This document shows positions 25,588 to 34,892 of a DNA stretch of 47,539 nt, in pieces. The number at the start of each line of letters is the position of its first letter. The first letter of the stretch is position 1. Source of the stretch: Flavobacteriia bacterium (GTDB lineage Bacteria; Bacteroidota; Bacteroidia; Flavobacteriales_D; Crocinitomicaceae); the NCBI GenBank assembly GCA_016178305.1, contig JACOTM010000087.1:1-47539 (forward strand). The letters run 5' to 3'. Under the pieces are notes generated by a model, which was not told the origin of the DNA, did not search any database, and saw only the letters and a list, made by a program, of their open reading frames with translations. The position numbers and the translations under genes were made by a program.

Positions 25588-26632
25588 TAATTCTATAATA
25601 ATTGTTACGCCTAAATGAATTAAATAAATTCTTAAATCTTTTTATTGAATTAAAAATATCCCGCTCTTTAAGAATGTTATACAATTCTTTTCTGTAAAGG
25701 TAAAATTTATCTCGATTAGTCATCGGTAATTTATCACTTTTCCTTTTTTTTACAACACTTGAATAACGATTATCAAACTTTTTTAAAAAATTTTCTTTCG
25801 TTAGTATTTTCGAAATATAAGTAAAATACAAAATTTGTTTCACTTTCTTTGATAAGAAGTCCCTTGATAAAAAAACAATATTATTGTCATAAAATCTAAC
25901 TCCATGATAATGATAAAAAACAGGTATAAACCGTTTAGAGGATCGTTTCTCTTTCGCAATTAACTTACCTTTTATATATCTAAAGTCATATTGATCTACA
26001 TTCCAAGTTGCAATTCCCCCTCCTAGATTTTGAAGTATATGAACTTGAGGAAACAAATCTGGCCATTGATCTAAATATTTTTGATCCCCAAATTTCCCAT
26101 CTTCAAATCGATCATAACACCATTCAATGCATTTATTTCTCCACCATAAACACACATTTTTACCTTCTTCATTATTTTTAAATGTAACATACTGAACATT
26201 AAATATGCCTGCTTCTAAAATAATTCGTTCTGGTCTTGTATATCTATGCTCTGTTATTAATACACTTTTATTTCCTAGTTCAGTGTACAATATTTTAGGA
26301 TCTGATAAAAATAATAAATCAGCATCTAAATACGTACAATGGTTAACATCATAATTATTTAATACATACCAAACAATTGATGGTGTACAAGTCCAACAAT
26401 ATTCAGCTATTGATCTTTCATTTTTTATTTTCAATAATTCTTCATCTTCAAATTCTGATAATGAAATAACTGATACATGTTCAAGTTTGAGTTTAACTAG
26501 AATATCAACACAATAATCATCAAAAGCAAAGATATAAAGATGAAATTCGCTACAATGTCTTAATAATGAATCATACATTACTAATCCAATGGATAAATAA
26601 TTTCGATCGAACAAAGTACAATAGTTAAGCAT
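25580..26632 (-). CDS. Glycosyltransferase, GT-A fold (GT8-like)
   Basis: A 350-aa protein. LNYCTLFDRNYLSIGLVMYDSLL at residues 2-24 is the typical start of this group, and the metal-binding DxD is in YLDADLLFL. LEAGIFNVQYVTFKN and FGDQKYLDQWPDLFP follow, with NLGGGIATWNV as the late conserved block. I chose the ATG at 26632, one base after the upstream stop codon; the frame extends to 26683, but that part overlaps the methyltransferase and is not conserved in kind. Donor unknown. Confidence 0.78.
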   Translation of the reverse strand: MLNYCTLFDRNYLSIGLVMYDSLLRHCSEFHLYIFAFDDYCVDILVKLKLEHVSVISLSEFEDEELLKIKNERSIAEYCWTCTPSIVWYVLNNYDVNHCTYLDADLLFLSDPKILYTELGNKSVLITEHRYTRPERIILEAGIFNVQYVTFKNNEEGKNVCLWWRNKCIEWCYDRFEDGKFGDQKYLDQWPDLFPQVHILQNLGGGIATWNVDQYDFRYIKGKLIAKEKRSSKRFIPVFYHYHGVRFYDNNIVFLSRDFLSKKVKQILYFTYISKILTKENFLKKFDNRYSSVVKKRKSDKLPMTNRDKFYLYRKELYNILKERDIFNSIKRFKNLFNSFRRNNYYRING

Positions 26633-26633
26633 A

Positions 26634-27425
26634 TTATTTTTTCTTAAATATAAATCCTTTCCAATAAAGTTTCTTTCCATCATTTGTCATCTCACTCCCA
26701 TCACAATAACTTTGGAAATCAGCCACTAATACATAGCTTGAATTAAATAAATTTAAAAATTTCTCTTCTACAAAAAATCTACACGGATAAGATGCTTCAT
26801 AAATTTCTGGAGGTACTCTTTGTAATGTTATTCTCTCTTTCTCTCCAGAAATAAATGCATTTCGATCAATCACAATATACTTGAAATCATATTTAAGAAA
26901 AAGAGCGATTAACTCTTCATAATTCTCAATATACTGTAAAACACTGCTTAAAAGCAATAAATTTGGTTTTTGCTGTTTCAAACAGCTTTCTAAATCTTTA
27001 TAAAATTTCAATTGTTGATCTTCAAAATTTTTTTTCCCTACTACAAAGTAATGATTTTGTTCAACAATACCCCAATTGACCTCATCATTAATAAAATCTT
27101 TACATTGAAAATATGTACTTCCTAGTGAACCTCCAAAATCAAGAACTGACAACTCTTTTAATTCAGTTTGACATTTTAATAATCCTGAAATTAAAGGCCA
27201 TGAATATTCTTTTTTTTCAAATAAAAATCCATCTCTTTCATATATTGCTTCACCCTTTTTCACTTTTAGAAGTGATTGTTTTGTAATTTCAATAATATTT
27301 AATGAGTCATAGCCATCGCATTGTTTTTGGACCTCTTCCCAACTTGAATAATCTCCAGACCAGCCATATTTTACTTCTTTTAAGACTAGAATTTTTTTAA
27401 TAACTTCAAAAAATTTATTTTTCAA
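26634..27425 (-). CDS. Putative methyltransferase, LIC12133/TIGR04325-like
   Basis: A 263-aa protein. The start KYGWSGDYSSWEEVQKQCDG and the SAM-site motif LSVLDFGGSLGSTYFQCKD are characteristic of this surface-polysaccharide-associated methyltransferase family, as is NLLLLSSVLQYIENYEEL. The translation start is TTG at 27425, inside the end of wecB; no usable ATG exists. Acceptor is unknown; a sugar hydroxyl of the polymer is likely from context. Confidence 0.78.
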   Translation of the reverse strand: MKNKFFEVIKKILVLKEVKYGWSGDYSSWEEVQKQCDGYDSLNIIEITKQSLLKVKKGEAIYERDGFLFEKKEYSWPLISGLLKCQTELKELSVLDFGGSLGSTYFQCKDFINDEVNWGIVEQNHYFVVGKKNFEDQQLKFYKDLESCLKQQKPNLLLLSSVLQYIENYEELIALFLKYDFKYIVIDRNAFISGEKERITLQRVPPEIYEASYPCRFFVEEKFLNLFNSSYVLVADFQSYCDGSEMTNDGKKLYWKGFIFKKK

Positions 27426-28506
27426 TTTTAGTATATATTATTTTATATAAAATTTCTGCTATTCTAACTCCTGTATTACCATCCCATAAATTAGGGATTT
27501 TAGCTTTATTTTTTATTTCATCTAACTTAAGTGATAATAACTTTGAAACTAAAATTGTGATATCACTACCTGCTAATATATTAGTACCTTCTTTAATCGT
27601 AATTGGCCTTTCTGTATTTTCTCTTAAAGTAAAACAAGGGACTTTTAAAAATGTTGACTCCTCTTGAACTCCACCTGAATCAGTAATAATACATTTCGCA
27701 TTCATTTGTATTTTGATAAAGTTAAAATAATCCAATGGTTCTAATAAAATAAAATTCCCTAAATCTAAATTCAATTTGTTGAGTATATTATTTGTCCTAG
27801 GATGTATAGGGAAAATTATTTTTATAGTATTAGATAATTCTATTAATTCTATCATGATTTTCATGAGATTTTCTATATTATCAACATTTGATGGACGATG
27901 AAGAGTAACTAATATATATTCATTTGGTAATTCGAAATTTGGTGTTATGTTTTTTATTTTTGGCAAAAATTTAACAAGTGTGTCAATCATTACATTTCCA
28001 ACAAAATGAATTTTTTTCTCACTCTTCCCTTCCTTTATTAAATTTTCATTTGCGTCAATTGATGGTGTAAAAAAATATGTACTCAAAGAGTCGGTAATAA
28101 TCCTATTTATTTCCTCCGGCATTGACAAATCATTTGATCTTAACCCAGCTTCAATATGAGCAATTTTAATACCTAATTTAGAAGCTGTTAATGATGCATA
28201 TGCTGTTGAATTAACATCTCCGTAAACACAAAGTAAATCAATTTCAATTTCGCTAAATATAGATTCTAATTTTAATATCCCATTTCCAATTTGATTCAAT
28301 ACGCTACCTTTATTTATTTCTAAATTATAGTGAGGTTTTGGTAATTCCAATTGTTTAAAGAAAATATCAGACATATTTTCACTATAATGCTGCCCTGTAT
28401 GAATTATTACTTGCTCAATATTCGAAAACTTAGACAAAGCATTGTATACTGGTGCTAATTTCATAAAATTAGGTCTAGCTCCTACAATATGTACAATTTT
28501 TTTCAT
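27415..28506 (-). CDS. wecB: UDP-N-acetylglucosamine 2-epimerase (non-hydrolysing)
   Basis: Interconverts UDP-GlcNAc and UDP-ManNAc. The protein has 363 aa from the ATG at 28506; a TTG 27 bp further upstream would overlap the preceding gene and is less likely. Motifs are VGARPNFMKLAPV, GDVNSTAYASLTASK, HIEAGLRS, MPEEINRIITDSLS and DSGGVQEES, all as in the family. Since no UDP-ManNAc dehydrogenase is seen, ManNAc itself or a derivative made elsewhere may enter the polymer. Confidence 0.92.
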   Translation of the reverse strand: MKKIVHIVGARPNFMKLAPVYNALSKFSNIEQVIIHTGQHYSENMSDIFFKQLELPKPHYNLEINKGSVLNQIGNGILKLESIFSEIEIDLLCVYGDVNSTAYASLTASKLGIKIAHIEAGLRSNDLSMPEEINRIITDSLSTYFFTPSIDANENLIKEGKSEKKIHFVGNVMIDTLVKFLPKIKNITPNFELPNEYILVTLHRPSNVDNIENLMKIMIELIELSNTIKIIFPIHPRTNNILNKLNLDLGNFILLEPLDYFNFIKIQMNAKCIITDSGGVQEESTFLKVPCFTLRENTERPITIKEGTNILAGSDITILVSKLLSLKLDEIKNKAKIPNLWDGNTGVRIAEILYKIIYTKIEK

Positions 28507-28513
28507 CAAAATA

Positions 28514-29674
28514 TTATTTACTAAAGTCGACAATCTTATCCTTTGCTAATTTTTCCCAAGAATAATTTTCTATTATTTTTTTTGAACTAATGTTTCCCAA
28601 TTTAATTCTATCAAATTGACTTTTTAAAGCCGAAATTTTTTGAGATAAATCTATAAAATCATTTTCTCTATATGAAAACCCACAATTTTCAATTCTAAAT
28701 TTATCATCAACCTTATCACTAATTATAAGAGGTAATCCACAAGCCATCGCATCCAATTGACTTGTTGATTCTTGACACGGCCAAACCCCAATGTCAGAAA
28801 CATTATATAATTTCAATAATAATTCAGATTCTACAAAAGGATGAATAAAACAATTTTTCATACTTCTAATTTCATTTACTATTTCATTATCACCGTTTCC
28901 AACAAATAAAGCTTTAATATTTTCAATACCTTGATTTGTTAAATAATTAATCGCTTTAGCGAGAAGAACGGTACCTTTATCTTTTGTAAATCTTCCTGTA
29001 TATATACAAATAATATCATCATCCTTAAATCCAAGTGAAGCTTTATAATTTTTATCCTTATTTTCAAATTTGTAAAATTTTGATATATCAACAGCTAAAG
29101 ATGATAGTTTACATTTTTTTTTGGGAATCCCATAATATTTTGTAATAACCTGATAAACATCTTTTGCAATTGGATAAAAAACATCAACTTCTTTTGATAA
29201 TTTTACACTATTCTTTTTGATTTTGAATTGATTTTTCAGACCAACAAACCCTTTAGGTTTTTGAAAAACTGATAAATGCATTCTACTCTCACAAAATATT
29301 TTATATTTAAATTTTTTCTTTAATTCTATTACGTTGAGGTAATCTCGGGTCATGATTTCAAAACAATAAACAATATCCGGTTTTATTTCGTTAAATTTCT
29401 GTTCTAAATCCGCAACATGTAATCCGCCTTCAATTGAAAAATTGTTTCTATGTAATGTATAGAATTCTTTCTTAAATACACCTGTTTCTGTAATGTGCGG
29501 ACCTAAATGTTTTCTATAAACCTCATTATACAATTCAAGATAAGTACCATAAACTTGTAAATTTGATGTAACTAAATGGACCTCATAGCCTAATTTACCT
29601 ATATTTTCTGGTAAGTAATTTTCAGCATAACCCATTTTTTCTGAAAACCATTCGCTAATTATCGCTATTTTCAT
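28514..29674 (-). CDS. Glycosyltransferase family 4
   Basis: A 386-aa GT-B enzyme. The N-terminus MKIAIISEWFSEKMGYAENY is the acceptor-domain start. The donor domain has ICIYTGRFTKDKGTVLLAKA, IKALFVGNGDN and the late region ESTSQLDAMACGLPLIISD. The canonical EX7E is modified here, with S/Q-rich residues before the second acidic position. It overlaps the FkbM gene by 4 bp. Confidence 0.84.
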   Translation of the reverse strand: MKIAIISEWFSEKMGYAENYLPENIGKLGYEVHLVTSNLQVYGTYLELYNEVYRKHLGPHITETGVFKKEFYTLHRNNFSIEGGLHVADLEQKFNEIKPDIVYCFEIMTRDYLNVIELKKKFKYKIFCESRMHLSVFQKPKGFVGLKNQFKIKKNSVKLSKEVDVFYPIAKDVYQVITKYYGIPKKKCKLSSLAVDISKFYKFENKDKNYKASLGFKDDDIICIYTGRFTKDKGTVLLAKAINYLTNQGIENIKALFVGNGDNEIVNEIRSMKNCFIHPFVESELLLKLYNVSDIGVWPCQESTSQLDAMACGLPLIISDKVDDKFRIENCGFSYRENDFIDLSQKISALKSQFDRIKLGNISSKKIIENYSWEKLAKDKIVDFSK

Positions 29675-30549
29675 AATATTAAATTAGCTATTTTTAATTT
29701 TTCAACTGTTTTCTCATTACATAATAAAAAATTATGATGATCATTATCCCATAAACCATCAACTACTTTTGAAATATTCTCTTCATCAATCGCAATATAC
29801 TTATAAGAAAAAGCATCAAAAATATTTTGAATTATTTTAGCGTTTTCATTACCTATTATTTCGATAATAATATTGGGTTTATATTTTTCAATATAAGCTG
29901 TCATCGATAATAATACTTCAATTTCATGTCCTTCAACATCTATTTTTATCAAATCAATTGAATTTAAATTATTTCTTTTAAATAAATTTTCAAAAGTATC
30001 TATTGGAACTTCAACTTCAACTACTTCTGATTTGCCTTTTATTTCTGGATGTAAATCATATCTATTATCATTTATACTTGTCATATAATTTAACTTATCT
30101 TTTAGCATAAACATTTTTGCTATACCAACTTTATCTGATAATGCAATTTTTTCAGTAATAATCTTAACTTTATTTTTTTTAACATTATTAATTAACACTG
30201 AATGATTTATATCAATTGGCTCAACAGCTATAACTTGAGCTTTTTTATTATTTTTTATAGCTATTATCGAATAAATTCCAGTATTTGCACCAATATCAAT
30301 AATATTTGATGATTCTTTAGATAAGTATGCCCAAATTTTCAATGATTCTTTTTCCCAATTTCCATATAATCCTGAATTGAATATCTCCTTTTCCATAAAA
30401 CTATCTTCTCTTAAGTAAAAATAAATTTTATTATTTGAATATAAATCAAAAACTTCTATAAACATCGGTAGTTTAACTTTATATTTTTTGGGAAATAAAA
30501 AGTGTAAAATTTTTTTTGGTATAATATTGATTATTATTTTTTTTATCAT
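29671..30549 (-). CDS. FkbM family methyltransferase
   Basis: A 292-aa SAM-dependent O-methyltransferase. Motif I is IDIGANTGIYSIIAIKN, followed by VIAVEPIDINHSVLINNV and the family-typical DLIKIDVEGHEIEVLLSM. FkbM proteins methylate sugar or macrolide hydroxyls. It is the second of two methyltransferase-like genes directly downstream of wzt, overlapping its neighbours by 4 bp on each side, so a role in modifying or capping the exported glycan is plausible. Confidence 0.86.
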   Translation of the reverse strand: MIKKIIINIIPKKILHFLFPKKYKVKLPMFIEVFDLYSNNKIYFYLREDSFMEKEIFNSGLYGNWEKESLKIWAYLSKESSNIIDIGANTGIYSIIAIKNNKKAQVIAVEPIDINHSVLINNVKKNKVKIITEKIALSDKVGIAKMFMLKDKLNYMTSINDNRYDLHPEIKGKSEVVEVEVPIDTFENLFKRNNLNSIDLIKIDVEGHEIEVLLSMTAYIEKYKPNIIIEIIGNENAKIIQNIFDAFSYKYIAIDEENISKVVDGLWDNDHHNFLLCNEKTVEKLKIANLIL

Positions 30550-31265
30550 TTTATTTTTTTATAAATATTAGTTTTAGTAAACTGGGGAGTGCAAATTAAT
30601 GCTGAAAATTTATTAAATACTAGTTTAAACTTTTTTAAATATTTTTCACTTTCATAATAGTAATAATCTCTTTCTGAATTATCAACTACTAATAATCCGC
30701 CAACTTTTACTTTGTCAACTGAATGCTTAATACATGAAGGACGTGATCTTCCGTCAATTAATACAATATCAAAAAAACCATTCTCATAATCATCTATTTT
30801 TGAAACATATTTTTTAAAGTTTTTATCTGAAAAATTTAAATCATCTGAAAAATAATCATCAGGATTACTAATACTATTTGATTTATTTGAATCATTTAAT
30901 TCTGGCTCAATATTAAATCCTTTCCAATTGAATATACTTTTCTTATTAATTATTTCAAAAACTCGATTATACCAAACAATATCATGTTCTACACTGATCA
31001 CCTCATTAGCATATTTTAAAAAAAACAAGCTCGATCCACCTGAACCATATTCAAAAATTTTAGTGTTTTTCTTATTTTCAAGATAATTTACAAGATAATT
31101 TTTTGAATCAATCGTAATCCAAGGCAATTCTAGTTCCAATGGTGTCTTTGAATTTTCTAGCTGATATATCCATTCAGAATAAATTCGCTTATTTGAATTC
31201 TGCCTAAAATATTCATTAATCCCATTATTTTTAATTAACTGATTAATATACTCTTTATATTTCAT
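30546..31265 (-). CDS. Class I methyltransferase-like protein
   Basis: A 239-aa protein with a Rossmann-type SAM motif, KIFEYGSGGSSLFFLKYA, then VISVEHDIVWYNRV and FFDIVLIDGRSRPSCIKHSV, which fit small-molecule or sugar methyltransferases. The rest is unremarkable. It follows wzt with an 11-bp overlap. Substrate unknown. Confidence 0.7.
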   Translation of the reverse strand: MKYKEYINQLIKNNGINEYFRQNSNKRIYSEWIYQLENSKTPLELELPWITIDSKNYLVNYLENKKNTKIFEYGSGGSSLFFLKYANEVISVEHDIVWYNRVFEIINKKSIFNWKGFNIEPELNDSNKSNSISNPDDYFSDDLNFSDKNFKKYVSKIDDYENGFFDIVLIDGRSRPSCIKHSVDKVKVGGLLVVDNSERDYYYYESEKYLKKFKLVFNKFSALICTPQFTKTNIYKKIK

Positions 31266-32547
31266 TCGTCTTTAATTTTATATTAAATGGTAAATAAACT
31301 TTCCCTGCTGTTTTATCAATAGATTTACCAGTTTTATAATAGTCCCCATTCTGAACCTCAAATCCAACCCCTAACTGAATCCAATCACTAATTTCTAAAT
31401 TCACTTTGCAAATTATTGCTAAAGAGTAAAATCCTTCAACTAAAGATAAATTAGGCACAATAAAATCAACATATTCTATATTATTAATATTTTCAAAATT
31501 TACTCCTATTAAATCATTATCTAAGTGAATAATTCTATTCTCATAATTATCATTAATTCCAATTCCAAAAAATACTGACTTAAATGTTTCTTTAGAGCAT
31601 TTATTTAATATAAACCTAAAAGTGACATCTTGACCGGAAACAATAAATAATAACTTTTCATTTGAATTTGTATCTATTAAAAAAAAATCCGTAAATACCA
31701 ATTCTTTTGTACCAGACCTTTTAATTATTTCGCTTAACTTTGTCTGGGTTTCAATTTTATGAGATTCAGTGTAATGACTTACAACTTCTTTAATATCACC
31801 CGAAAAAATTAGTTTACCATTTTCTAATAGAATTCCTTTATTACATAATTGTTGAATAGCAGCTATATTATGACTCACAAATAATATAGTTCTACCATTT
31901 TCATTACTTATTTCTTTTAATTTACCTAAACACTTTTTTTGAAAATCAGCATCACCAACAGCAAGAACTTCATCTACTATTAATATGTCACTTTCTAAAT
32001 GAGCTGCTACAGCAAATGCTAATCTCACATACATACCTGATGAATATCTTTTAACAGGTGTATCAATATATTTTTCAATTCCTGCAAATTCTACTATTTC
32101 ATTTAATTTTTCATTTATTTCATTTTTTTTCATTCCTAAAATAGCACCATTTAGGAATATATTTTCTTTACCAGTTAATTCAGGATGAAAACCAGTTCCA
32201 ACCTCTAATAATGAAGCAATTCTTCCATTTGCTTTAATCGAACCTAAAGTTGGGGCTGTAACTCTTGATAAAATTTTCAATAAAGTACTCTTTCCTGCTC
32301 CATTTAATCCAATTACACCTAATACATCACCTTTATTAAGTTCAAAGGAAATATCTCTTAAAGACCAAACATAATTACAGTCAGAGATTTTACTTTTATC
32401 ATTTTCTTCACCAATATTTAAAAATGGATTATCTTTTTTTAATATTTTATACCATATTTTTTTAACATCTTCTATAAATGATTTTCGTGAAACTTCTCCT
32501 AATCTATATTGTTTTGATATTTTTTCTACTTTTAATACAACAGTCAT
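31255..32547 (-). CDS. wzt: Polysaccharide ABC exporter ATPase with Wzt-type C-terminal domain
   Basis: A 430-aa protein. The ATPase spans about 1-260: Walker A GLNGAGKST at 80-88, signature YSSGM at 168-172, Walker B DILIVDEV at 187-194. Residues 270-430 form an extra domain with beta-strand character, as in Wzt proteins whose C-terminus recognises the finished, end-modified glycan before export. With the permease gene 23 bp upstream it forms the Wzm/Wzt exporter. A teichoic-acid TagH role is excluded by the Bacteroidota context. Confidence 0.9.
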   Translation of the reverse strand: MTVVLKVEKISKQYRLGEVSRKSFIEDVKKIWYKILKKDNPFLNIGEENDKSKISDCNYVWSLRDISFELNKGDVLGVIGLNGAGKSTLLKILSRVTAPTLGSIKANGRIASLLEVGTGFHPELTGKENIFLNGAILGMKKNEINEKLNEIVEFAGIEKYIDTPVKRYSSGMYVRLAFAVAAHLESDILIVDEVLAVGDADFQKKCLGKLKEISNENGRTILFVSHNIAAIQQLCNKGILLENGKLIFSGDIKEVVSHYTESHKIETQTKLSEIIKRSGTKELVFTDFFLIDTNSNEKLLFIVSGQDVTFRFILNKCSKETFKSVFFGIGINDNYENRIIHLDNDLIGVNFENINNIEYVDFIVPNLSLVEGFYSLAIICKVNLEISDWIQLGVGFEVQNGDYYKTGKSIDKTAGKVYLPFNIKLKTNEI

Positions 32548-32570
32548 TTTTTATTCTCTTAAAATTAATA

Positions 32571-33422
32571 TTATACCGTATCCATAAATGTTTTTTCAGT
32601 TTTATTAAAAAAAAAAAAAAAAAAAAATAGGATAATCACCATAAATATAAAACTGTAGAGTAAAGAAATGTACGAAAAACTTCCTGAACCTGTAAATCCA
32701 AAACGAAAAGTTTCAATAATTGGTGCTATTGGGTTAATTTCTAGTAACCATCTAAATTTATTTGGTATTGAATCCATAGGATAAATAACAGGAGTCGCAT
32801 ACATTAACAATGTGATACCAAAAGAAATAAAATAAGTTAAATCTCTATATTTGGTTGTCAAAGCTGAAATTAATATCCCTATTCCTAATGCTATCCCTCC
32901 CATCAATAAAATTAATAGCGGTAATGATAATATTAAAGAATTTGGTTTAATTAAACCATTCAAATAATAATAACTCCAAAACAATAAAAACAACAGTAAT
33001 TGAATAAAAAACTTAATTAAATTAGATATAATTAATGATATAGGAACAACTAGTCGAGGGAAATATACTTTACCAAAAATACTTGCATTAGTAAGAAAAG
33101 TTGAAGAAGTTCCATTAAAACATGCTGAAAAATAATTCCACAATATTGTACCTCCTAAATAAAACAATGGTGCAGGAATATTATCTGTTGAAATATTTGC
33201 TATTTCACTAAAAACTAAAACATAAGTAAAAACTGTGAAAAGTGGACCTAAAAAAAACCATAATGGGCCTAAAACTGTTTGTTTATTCATAGATACAATA
33301 TCCCTTCGAACAAATATCATCACTAAATCTTTATATTCCCAAATTTCATATAAATTAATATCTATCAATTGAGTCTTAGGTCTAATTATTGTTGACCATT
33401 TTTTTTCATTTTCGTTTTTCAT
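32571..33422 (-). CDS. wzm: Polysaccharide ABC exporter permease
   Basis: A 283-aa ABC2-type membrane protein with six hydrophobic segments. Family marks include LVMIFVRRDIVSMNKQTVLG at the N-terminus and the C-terminal KTEKTFMDTV. It exports a lipid-linked glycan across the inner membrane with Wzt. Near the 3' end, 21 consecutive T on the coding strand (32607-32627) encode seven Phe in a row. One inserted T would give a TAA stop directly after the Phe run; one lost T would replace the conserved tail. The present length keeps the frame open. Confidence 0.9.
   Translation of the reverse strand: MKNENEKKWSTIIRPKTQLIDINLYEIWEYKDLVMIFVRRDIVSMNKQTVLGPLWFFLGPLFTVFTYVLVFSEIANISTDNIPAPLFYLGGTILWNYFSACFNGTSSTFLTNASIFGKVYFPRLVVPISLIISNLIKFFIQLLLFLLFWSYYYLNGLIKPNSLILSLPLLILLMGGIALGIGILISALTTKYRDLTYFISFGITLLMYATPVIYPMDSIPNKFRWLLEINPIAPIIETFRFGFTGSGSFSYISLLYSFIFMVIILFFFFFFFNKTEKTFMDTV
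32607..32627. repeat. Homopolymer of 21 A (T on the coding strand) inside wzm
   Basis: An uninterrupted run of 21 identical bases within the coding sequence, the longest noted in the window. Runs this long are prone to slipped-strand mispairing and also to sequencing error. Confidence 0.9.
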
Positions 33423-34768
33423 TTATTAATAATATTTTCTTTTGTAATTGTTTGATTTTTATTAATATTAATTGTTAAAATCAAAATTAAAAAAGGAATA
33501 GTAGGTGCTTTAAATCTAACTAAAACCCCTAAAAGTCCTGATGTTACACCTGACATATACGACATTAATATCATAAAGAAAAAAGAAAAAACCAAAAATT
33601 CATGCTTTCTTATAATATTAATTTTATGTATAAGATGATTTTTAAGAAATAATACTGTTAAAAATAAAAAAAATAAATCTTCGATCCCATTTGCTATCAT
33701 TGTCATATTCAAAGCTTCCCATATATAAGGTCTATATAAACCTGCTATTACCGCTGATGGAAAAACAGCTAACATACCTTGAGCACTGTAATCCGTTATT
33801 CCGATATCATATCTTGTTCCTTGATATAATTCATTTGTTGCAAAATCTTTATTTATGATTGCAGCCTCCTCTAATTTTTCAGAATTTGTTAATGAACTTC
33901 CTTGGAATACAAAAAATAAGATCCCAATCAGAAAAGAACTACCCCTTACTAAATAAAACTTGAATCGTTTTTTTTTGTATTTCTTCACTAATCGAACCGA
34001 ATAGCTTAATATCATAGGCACTAATATGGTAGTTACCATGAAAGATCGTATTTGAAACAGCAGGAACATAAAAAAAAACAAGTAAATCCAATTTTTCCAT
34101 GTATTTGTCTTTTCTAACGAAAGAATATGAAAAGCATGGTAAATGATAAAAATAGTTGAAAATAAAACAATGGTATCTTTATTTATCCCACTACACCAAA
34201 AACTGACCGATGGAATTAATATAGTTGCAATTGCTATATTTTTATTCGTATGCAAATTGTAACTGTGCAGCAATTCAAATAGTTTCCATGAAGCAAGGGA
34301 AGAAATATACGCTAATATAATTGTTGTCACTAAATAACTTTTAAATGATATAAACGTAAATAAACTTAATACTTTTGAAATAAACCAACTCTCCGACTCC
34401 CTATAAATCCACCCTGGAGGAATACCTGTTTGAGTATCAAAATGTTTGTACATCAAAGTCAAATCAGGATCATTAAATAACTCTTCAAAATATAAATTAG
34501 GATTTTTCCAAAATAAATGATTCATTTTTATGGCACCATCCCAATAAGCTAAAGTATCTCCTCCTTTTACTACAGTAATGTAATAAATCGCATATACCAA
34601 ACCTAAAATGATTTTCATCCAAATATTAATCGTATAATATTCAGCATAATCTAACTCTCTATGCTTTTTCTTTTGAATATTAACTATTAACATAAAAATA
34701 ACTAAAGCCAATATTGCCCATGATATGTCAATTATCGAGAAATAATCAAGTTCAAATAAATCTGGCAT
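33419..34768 (-). CDS. Polytopic membrane protein of the polysaccharide locus (Wzy-like?)
   Basis: A 449-aa integral membrane protein with about ten hydrophobic segments and a longer loop near residues 75-130 (GGDTLAYWDGAIKMNHLFW). SVSFWCSGINKDTIVLFS and the late VLVRFKAPTIPFLILIL are the only motif-like stretches. Topology and position at the head of the locus recall Wzy or EpsG-type polymerases, but I do not recognise a definite family. It overlaps wzm by 4 bp. With an ABC exporter present a Wzy would be unexpected, so a ligase or other role is possible. Confidence 0.55.
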   Translation of the reverse strand: MPDLFELDYFSIIDISWAILALVIFMLIVNIQKKKHRELDYAEYYTINIWMKIILGLVYAIYYITVVKGGDTLAYWDGAIKMNHLFWKNPNLYFEELFNDPDLTLMYKHFDTQTGIPPGWIYRESESWFISKVLSLFTFISFKSYLVTTIILAYISSLASWKLFELLHSYNLHTNKNIAIATILIPSVSFWCSGINKDTIVLFSTIFIIYHAFHILSLEKTNTWKNWIYLFFFMFLLFQIRSFMVTTILVPMILSYSVRLVKKYKKKRFKFYLVRGSSFLIGILFFVFQGSSLTNSEKLEEAAIINKDFATNELYQGTRYDIGITDYSAQGMLAVFPSAVIAGLYRPYIWEALNMTMIANGIEDLFFLFLTVLFLKNHLIHKINIIRKHEFLVFSFFFMILMSYMSGVTSGLLGVLVRFKAPTIPFLILILTININKNQTITKENIINK

Positions 34769-34795
34769 TTCGTTTTTTTCACTTTGTTAGAAATG

Positions 34796-34825
34796 TAAAG
34801 ATAATGAACATTACACAATTATCAA
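34796..34825 (-). promoter_or_regulatory. Promoter of the polysaccharide locus
   Basis: Minus-strand TTG (34823-34825), a 19-nt spacer and TATCTTTA (34796-34803), 27 bp before the first gene of the locus. Genes downstream are mostly overlapping or closely spaced for about 13 kb. Confidence 0.6.
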
Positions 34826-34892
34826 TAGCCTGTAAGGAAATTGACATATTTGTTTAAATTATTTTAAAAATAAATTAAATATTCTTTGACTT

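Noticed and set aside
28507-28533. N-terminal extension of wecB from a TTG
   Set aside because: The enzyme normally starts at MKKIVHIVGARPNFMK; the extension overlaps the upstream gene.
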